Shown: positions 59,320 to 64,000 of the stretch, piece by piece
Layout: each line of letters starts with the position of its first letter
Numbering within the stretch: the stretch's first letter is position 1
DNA from: Mantis religiosa
Taxonomy: Eukaryota; Arthropoda; Insecta; Mantodea; Mantidae
Assembly: GCA_030765055.1 (NCBI GenBank)
Contig: CM060951.1
Location: 52,730,246-52,794,245 of the forward strand
Direction of reading: 5' to 3'
Length of the DNA stretch: 64,000 nt
Position numbers and translations under genes: made by a program
Notes under the pieces: model-generated
Database searches by the model: none
What the model was told of the DNA's origin: nothing
Seen by the model: the letters and a program-made list of their open reading frames with translations, nothing else

Positions 59320-60202
59320 TGACAGGATCTTGTATTACTTATATAATCCTTGTTAAACTAAATTAAAAATTAAGCACCATGAAATGGTATTGTGTAGAGA
59401 AAGTCCTGCAACTGTGAGCTTCATTTTCTTACATCGATTCCTCCTGAGATACGTTAACTGAAATGGATATGGAAATCGGGGTGCATAAGGTATTCTCTTC
59501 TGTTAGTCGCCCTCATCCGTTACCGATTTCTGTCGTCGACGCCGTTGTCCACTTTGGGCGAAGTTTTCTTAATGAGTCAACCTTTTCTCCTACTTTCTGT
59601 AATTCATGTGAGCCCTCATGTTAAAGCGATAACTTACTGCAGTCCGTAGGATTAAGAGCCGTCAGAACTGTCACAGAAGTATCTACGAAATATGATGAAT
59701 TTCTAGAAAATGAGAACCACACACAGAGAAATGTAAAAAGAATTTCACTTTCGCCATTCAAACTTCTATGTTTAGAAAGTCGAGAGATACAGTTTTCCCT
59801 TAAGTTCACTCCGAACATGCTCTGTTACTGTGGCGATGGAAAATTTAAGTTATTTTCAGTGTAAATTGCAGAGATAGGTAAAAGAGAAAACTTAAGTCAG
59901 CAGATAGATTGCTTCCAACTTTTGAGGTATCTGACAAATCTTCTGTCATTTAAAATGACAGACAGAGAAGAGTAAGTAAGAGAGAGACATGAAATATCGT
60001 TCCAGAGATCCTTGTTCGTAATGTGGCCATTATGAAGTACTACTTCATTCCATTAGTTGGAGATCAGAAACTATCGGTCGGATATTGTATTTGGAATGCA
60101 TCAACGTAAGATCATAATTTGAAATTATGTTTCATTTTAAGGTTAGTGATCTTTGATTGTCCAGCAGAACAATGCAAATTACTTTGTATTCAACCCATTG
60201 TA
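59320..60202. other. No gene seen
   Basis: Short unrecognised frames only. Confidence 0.45.
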
Positions 60203-60204
60203 TA

Positions 60205-61121
60205 CGTGGGCTGTTCAATAAAGAATGATCATAATTTTTTTACGGTCATAATTGCTTGCACTAAAATTCAACCTTATTATATTCTGTTAGCTTAATGTGA
60301 AACAAACACACTGTAGTAGTTTCATTGTTTGTACTCCTGGTTCCCGCCTGTGATAACCAGGCAAGTTCAGACATGTTCAGTATCCCTTACCGCTGCAATG
60401 GAGGTAACATTCAGTTAAAGTTGATGTTAGAGGAAGATCCGGAGTTTCCTTCAAACGCAATCACTACTGATGAAACTTGGCTACATCATTTAGATCCTGA
60501 GAGCAAACAGCAAATCTCAGAGTGGAAATCTCTTTCATCACCAACCCCCCCAAAAGGCAAAAGTGTTTGCTTCTGCTGGGAAAGTTATGGTCATCTCATT
60601 CTTTGATATTCATGGAATGGTTTATCAGCATGTTGTACCTGCACACACATCAGTAACTGGACAATACTACATGGATGTCCTGAAAACATTGTAAGTCCAT
60701 ATCAGGCGCAATTGACCACATTTCCGTGAAGCAGGCTGGATGCTGCACCATGATAATGCGCGGCTGCATATTGCCAATGCTGTTGCTGAATATCTTGCAA
60801 AACTCAACGTGAAGTGCATCCCTCACCCTCCCTATAGTCCGGATTTAGCCTAGTGTGACCCTTTTCTATTCCCTAACTTGAAGAAACGCCCTATTTGGAG
60901 GCATTATCCATCATCAGAAGCAGTGGTGAAGGCTGCGGAGGGGATTTTGAAGGATCTCTCAAAAATGGTTTCCAGTATGACTTTGAAGACTGGCAGAAAC
61001 GCTGAGACAAGTGCATCGCATTCAGGGGAGACTGTTTTGAGAGGAACAATCAAAATTATGAGGATGAGTCAAGATGCGTTATCAAAAATGATTGTGATCA
61101 TTCTTTATTGAACAGCCCTCG
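60205..61121 (+). mobile_element. Internally deleted mariner, copy 2
   Basis: Ends CGTGGGCTGTTCAATAAAGA and TCTTTATTGAACAGCCCTCG are flanked by TA (60203-60204 and 61122-61123). At 917 bp it has the same length and deletion as the copy at 8849-9764. Target duplication and both ends are intact, so this is the better reference copy. Confidence 0.9.
60325..61078 (+). pseudogene. Mariner transposase remnant, copy 2
   Basis: MLEEDPEFPSNAITTDETWL keeps the first Asp. LHHDNARLHIANAVAEYLAK-like sequence keeps the second, and PPYSPDLA is followed by a stop. VVKAAEGILKDLSKMVSSMT is the C-terminal part. N-terminus missing as in copy 1, with additional frameshifts. Confidence 0.82.
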
Positions 61122-61123
61122 TA

Positions 61124-61474
61124 ACAACCCCTCGGTAAGCTAATGAGCGGGAGATGCCAAAGATATTTGTATCTTAAGGTCAAATGTAATTTATCAGCTT
61201 CATCATGGTTAGTTTCATAAATGAGAAGAGGAACCAGTGAAAGAGAAAAAAGGAACAACAAACCAGGATGGCAGAGACGATGAAGGAAATCGGTAATTGA
61301 ATTTTCGAATAAGCTCTGAGACCAGAGTTGAGGGTTGCTGGGCATTCACCGTCTCATGATAAGCGGAAATTTAGACAGATACAGAGAGTCAACAGAATCG
61401 CGCAATTCGCCTCAAAGGTGATTCCAACTGGCCGCATGTAGAAAATGAAGCTAGCTCCAGTGAAGCAATCAATA
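61124..61474. other. No gene seen
   Basis: Unassigned spacer between the mariner and the hairpin MITE. Confidence 0.45.
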
Positions 61475-61681
61475 TTACGCAAATATAACTACTTGTAATA
61501 AGACCTTCACTTATCTTAAAAGATAATGTTAATTTTTACTTTTGAAATTGAGATCGATTTCACAAACAAATTGTTTGCATCGTCAGTCCATCAACAACAG
61601 GTTTCAGTTAAAAAAGGAAAAATTAACATTATTTCCTTAAGAAAAGTGAAGCTCTGATTATAAATAGTTATATTTGTGTAA
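61475..61681. mobile_element. Hairpin MITE, 207 bp, TA-flanked
   Basis: TTACGCAAATATAACTACTT at the left and its inverted counterpart AATAGTTATATTTGTGTAA at the right form arms of about 68 bp (near 80% identical), including ATAATGTTAATTTTTACTTT against AAAAATTAACATTAT. The loop is about 70 bp. TA flanks both sides (61473-61474 and 61682-61683). Non-coding. Confidence 0.78.
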
Positions 61682-61756
61682 TAAGATAGATATTCCACTT
61701 CTTTCAGGAAGACAGAGATTCACAGTATCGTAATCCTCGCGTTTTTTCTAAGACAA

Positions 61757-61850
61757 AGCCGGCCCTCGTAGCCGTGAATAGCTAGAGCATATATCCCTAG
61801 CGTTCTGCCGCGTAGAAGGTCGCGCGTTGGAGTCCCGCCTGGGGCATGGG
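61757..61850 (+). repeat. tRNA-like SINE head, family F
   Basis: AAGCCGGCCCTCGTAGCCGT, AGCTAGAGCATATATCCC and GCGCGTTGGAGTCCCGCC (weak box B) have the spacing of a tRNA-derived head. Single copy in the window; end unknown. Confidence 0.45.
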
Positions 61851-61948
61851 TGTTTATGTGTATGGTGTATATGTGTGAAGCTGTATAAAACAGACAGTAA
61901 AACAAACGGAAACAATAAAAACTGTTAAATAAGGAAAAGAAAAATATA

Positions 61949-62631
61949 CGAGTTACGTCCAGAAAAAAAGTTTAAGTTCTGTTTAGTAATAAAATTAAAT
62001 TGTGTACAGATACAGAAAAATTATTTCTTGCACAAAATTCTACAACTCTTAAACTACTTTTCCACATAACTGTCGAATTGTTGCAGGCATTTGTCATAGC
62101 AAGGCACAAGTTTTTGTATACCTTCATCATAGTAGTTTGCCGCCTGTGTCTTAACCAGTTGGAAACATTTTCTTTCAGGTCTTTCTTTGTCATTGTTGAA
62201 GTGCTGACCGCCAAGGAAAAATTTGAGATGCAAAAACATGAAAGTCGCTAGTAGCGAGGTCAGGGCTGTACGGAGGGTTGTCAAAAACTTCCAAGCCAAA
62301 TCCCTGTAGGATGCTTTTCGTCGCATTTGCAGTGTGTGGTCGTGCGTTGTCGTGAAGGAACGCCTTTTGACAGCAAATAAATTTCAATTGATTTCACTTT
62401 CCTAGTATTCAGAATACGAATCACAGAACTGATTTCACAAGCGGTGGGAGTTTCAATCAACACCGACATTGTAAACAAGCACAACATGGTGTACGTGGCT
62501 GACAGCGATCTCACAATGGCGTATGTTTCTTCTACTTGATACAGAGCGTCTACAGCGAATATGCCGAACTGCGATCGCAGCGCTACAGCGGAGATAAATT
62601 GAAACAGAACTTACTTTCTAGACACCCCTTG
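61949..62631 (-). mobile_element. Internally deleted mariner, second lineage
   Basis: The left end CGAGTTACGTCCAGAAA...AAGTTCTGTTT and the right end (reverse complement CAAGGGGTGTCTAGAAAG...AAGTTCTGTTT) form imperfect inverted ends of about 30 bp. TA precedes the left end. About 683 bp, roughly half of a full mariner. Confidence 0.7.
62054..62500 (-). pseudogene. Mariner transposase with N-terminus joined to catalytic C-terminus
   Basis: MSVLIETPTACEISSVIRIL with NTRKVKSIEIYLL is the N-terminal helix-turn-helix start. It is followed almost directly by KAFLHDNARPHTANATKSIL (second Asp), NPPYSPDLATSDFHVF (third Asp, 34 residues apart) and, one frameshift later, LKFFLGGQHFNNDKERPERK and YDEGIQKLVPCYDKCLQQFD. 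The first catalytic Asp and the linker are deleted. Confidence 0.85.
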
Positions 62632-63834
62632 TGTTCTTAAAAAAGCTGCCATTATCTATGTGTGGACTGTGGAAGGAGTGCATGTGTCTCCCTTTGCATC
62701 TATTGAATTTTTCATTGCATCTATCTTTGCATCTTGTTGAATTTTTTTAGAAAGGCGGATTTAAGCTCTCCTAACCGTATGGATGTTGATGAAACAAGGC
62801 TCAAAGGATCATTAATACCCATGTTTGGTTAACAAGAACCAAGAAGAGAAGATACAGTTTTACAAATACAGAGGAAACAGATTAGAACTCAGCACCATAG
62901 ATATGAAAGCGAGACTTGCATATTACACCCGCAGAAGTGCCGGAAATGTTTTTCATGGAAATGTCTAGCTGTTTGATTATTAAGTTGTGCCCGGTTTGAT
63001 GAGTTCGTCTGCCTGAGACTTTCGATCAGAAGTTTCCTTTGTCATGGCAGACAGCATTAGGTAACTCTTATAGCTTCAGCTCCTGGAGTTTACCTGAGCT
63101 GCCCAATATTTCATATGGTCACTTACCTATGTCCTTAAATTCTCCTCCACAAATAAGTTTTCTTCACATCAAATATAGATTCTTACCAAGTACACAACCA
63201 TAAAATTATCGTATCGAATTCTGTAAGTTAACATAAAAACAGCGAAATCCAATCATAAGTATTCTTTCGAAAGGCAGTCATATAAGTTAGTCTACAATTT
63301 TGTATATCTATGAACTTAATATTAGAGTAATCTTCAAATTGCTAAGTTATTGTGTAGGCGGATTCTGCACAAAGTTTACAAAATATCATCAAGTTCTTAG
63401 TTCCACCAAGAAAAAGTCTAATTTTAAAATTCTTCCATAAACCATTTGTACAAAAATATTAAAGATCCTTACCTTAAAGTGAAATTAAAATCGTGATAGA
63501 AGTACAGATATTCAGAGCCTGCACAGAGCTTAAGAGTTTGATACATCAATCTAAATAAAATCGACAATTTGCTCAAATAACTCAGTTAAATGTTTCCATT
63601 TTCTGTTAAATGCATCGCCAAATTCACTGTAATAATTTATCCTTACACACCTCTACCATTCACTGAAAAAGGATGATATAGTTCAGCATTGAAGCAGCTG
63701 GCAGCAGTTATGTTCAAGATCGAAATATTAGGGATTAGAGGTGACGTAAGAGGGAGCTGTCATAAAAATTTTAAGTGTTCTCTATATTAGAATTCATCAT
63801 TAATAAATGCCTGCTCGTGTCTTGTGTGTCTTGT
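62632..63834. other. No gene seen
   Basis: AT-rich, no recognisable frame or repeat. Confidence 0.5.
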
Positions 63835-63835
63835 G

Positions 63836-63929
<94 letters not shown>

Positions 63930-63933
63930 TCTT

Positions 63934-63965
<32 letters not shown>

Positions 63966-64000
63966 TCTTCTACTACTACTTCTTCTTCTACCACTACTTC
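63835..64000. repeat. (CTA)n/(CTT)n compound microsatellite, cut by window end
   Basis: At least 166 bp of CTA units with CTT interruptions at 63926-63934, 63961-63969 and 63979-63988. By analogy with 43666 and 55207 it may be the tail of a LINE beyond the window edge. Confidence 0.92.

Noticed and set aside
63800..63994. Open frame of mostly valine and glutamate
   Set aside because: Translation of the CTA/CTT array at the window edge.

Overview
This is about 64 kb of AT-rich eukaryotic DNA, almost certainly from a large-genome arthropod. The window holds mariner-type transposons, R1/RTE-like LINEs, at least six kinds of tRNA-derived short repeat, solo LTRs and very long triplet microsatellites. 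The repeat style suggests a hemimetabolous insect, with a cockroach-like genome as my best guess, but nothing in the sequence proves it. I find no intact host gene, no functional tRNA or rRNA gene, and nothing bacterial. All the protein similarity I recognise belongs to decayed mobile elements.

Layout. 1-12 kb: a solo LTR (2749-3141), a TA-flanked 1.36 kb DNA transposon with a spliced, decayed transposase-like gene (4314-5669), the first foldback tRNA-like elements (family C: 6669-7081, 10645-11097), SINEs A and E, and a deleted mariner (8849-9764). 12-24 kb: mostly featureless AT-rich DNA, then a deleted DDE transposon (17551-17993), a reversed solo LTR (18519-19026), a LINE end (20868-21972) and SINE B copies. 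24-30 kb: a LINE with a 13-bp target duplication (24483-25513), a segment duplicated in inverted orientation at 39 kb, two LTRs (26172-26956 and 27525-28041) and a second LINE end. 31-38 kb: a third family C element, a fourth TG...CA solo LTR (34000-34564), and a mariner broken by a tandem array of 310-bp tRNA-like units (36555-37608). 39-47 kb: an LTR-retrotransposon remnant with a tRNA-Lys primer site, a foldback transposon (40914-41482), a LINE with RNase H and an ATC tail, and several SINEs. 48-64 kb: SINE D, a GC-rich island, two more LINE fragments, family C element four, the sister copy of the 8.8 kb mariner, a hairpin MITE, another deleted mariner and a terminal microsatellite.

Together these give a layered record of transposition. 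Target duplications are readable at many insertions. Several elements sit inside others: array in mariner, SINE B in SINE D, LTR in a duplicated segment, LINE in a GC-rich sequence. Several transposons carry the same kind of internal deletion.

The least familiar item is family C. It is a retroposon-like element with a 73-74 nt cloverleaf-shaped tRNA-like domain, usually with a second domain in reverse orientation. Four copies have clean 11-15 bp target duplications, and a diverged version exists as a tandem array.
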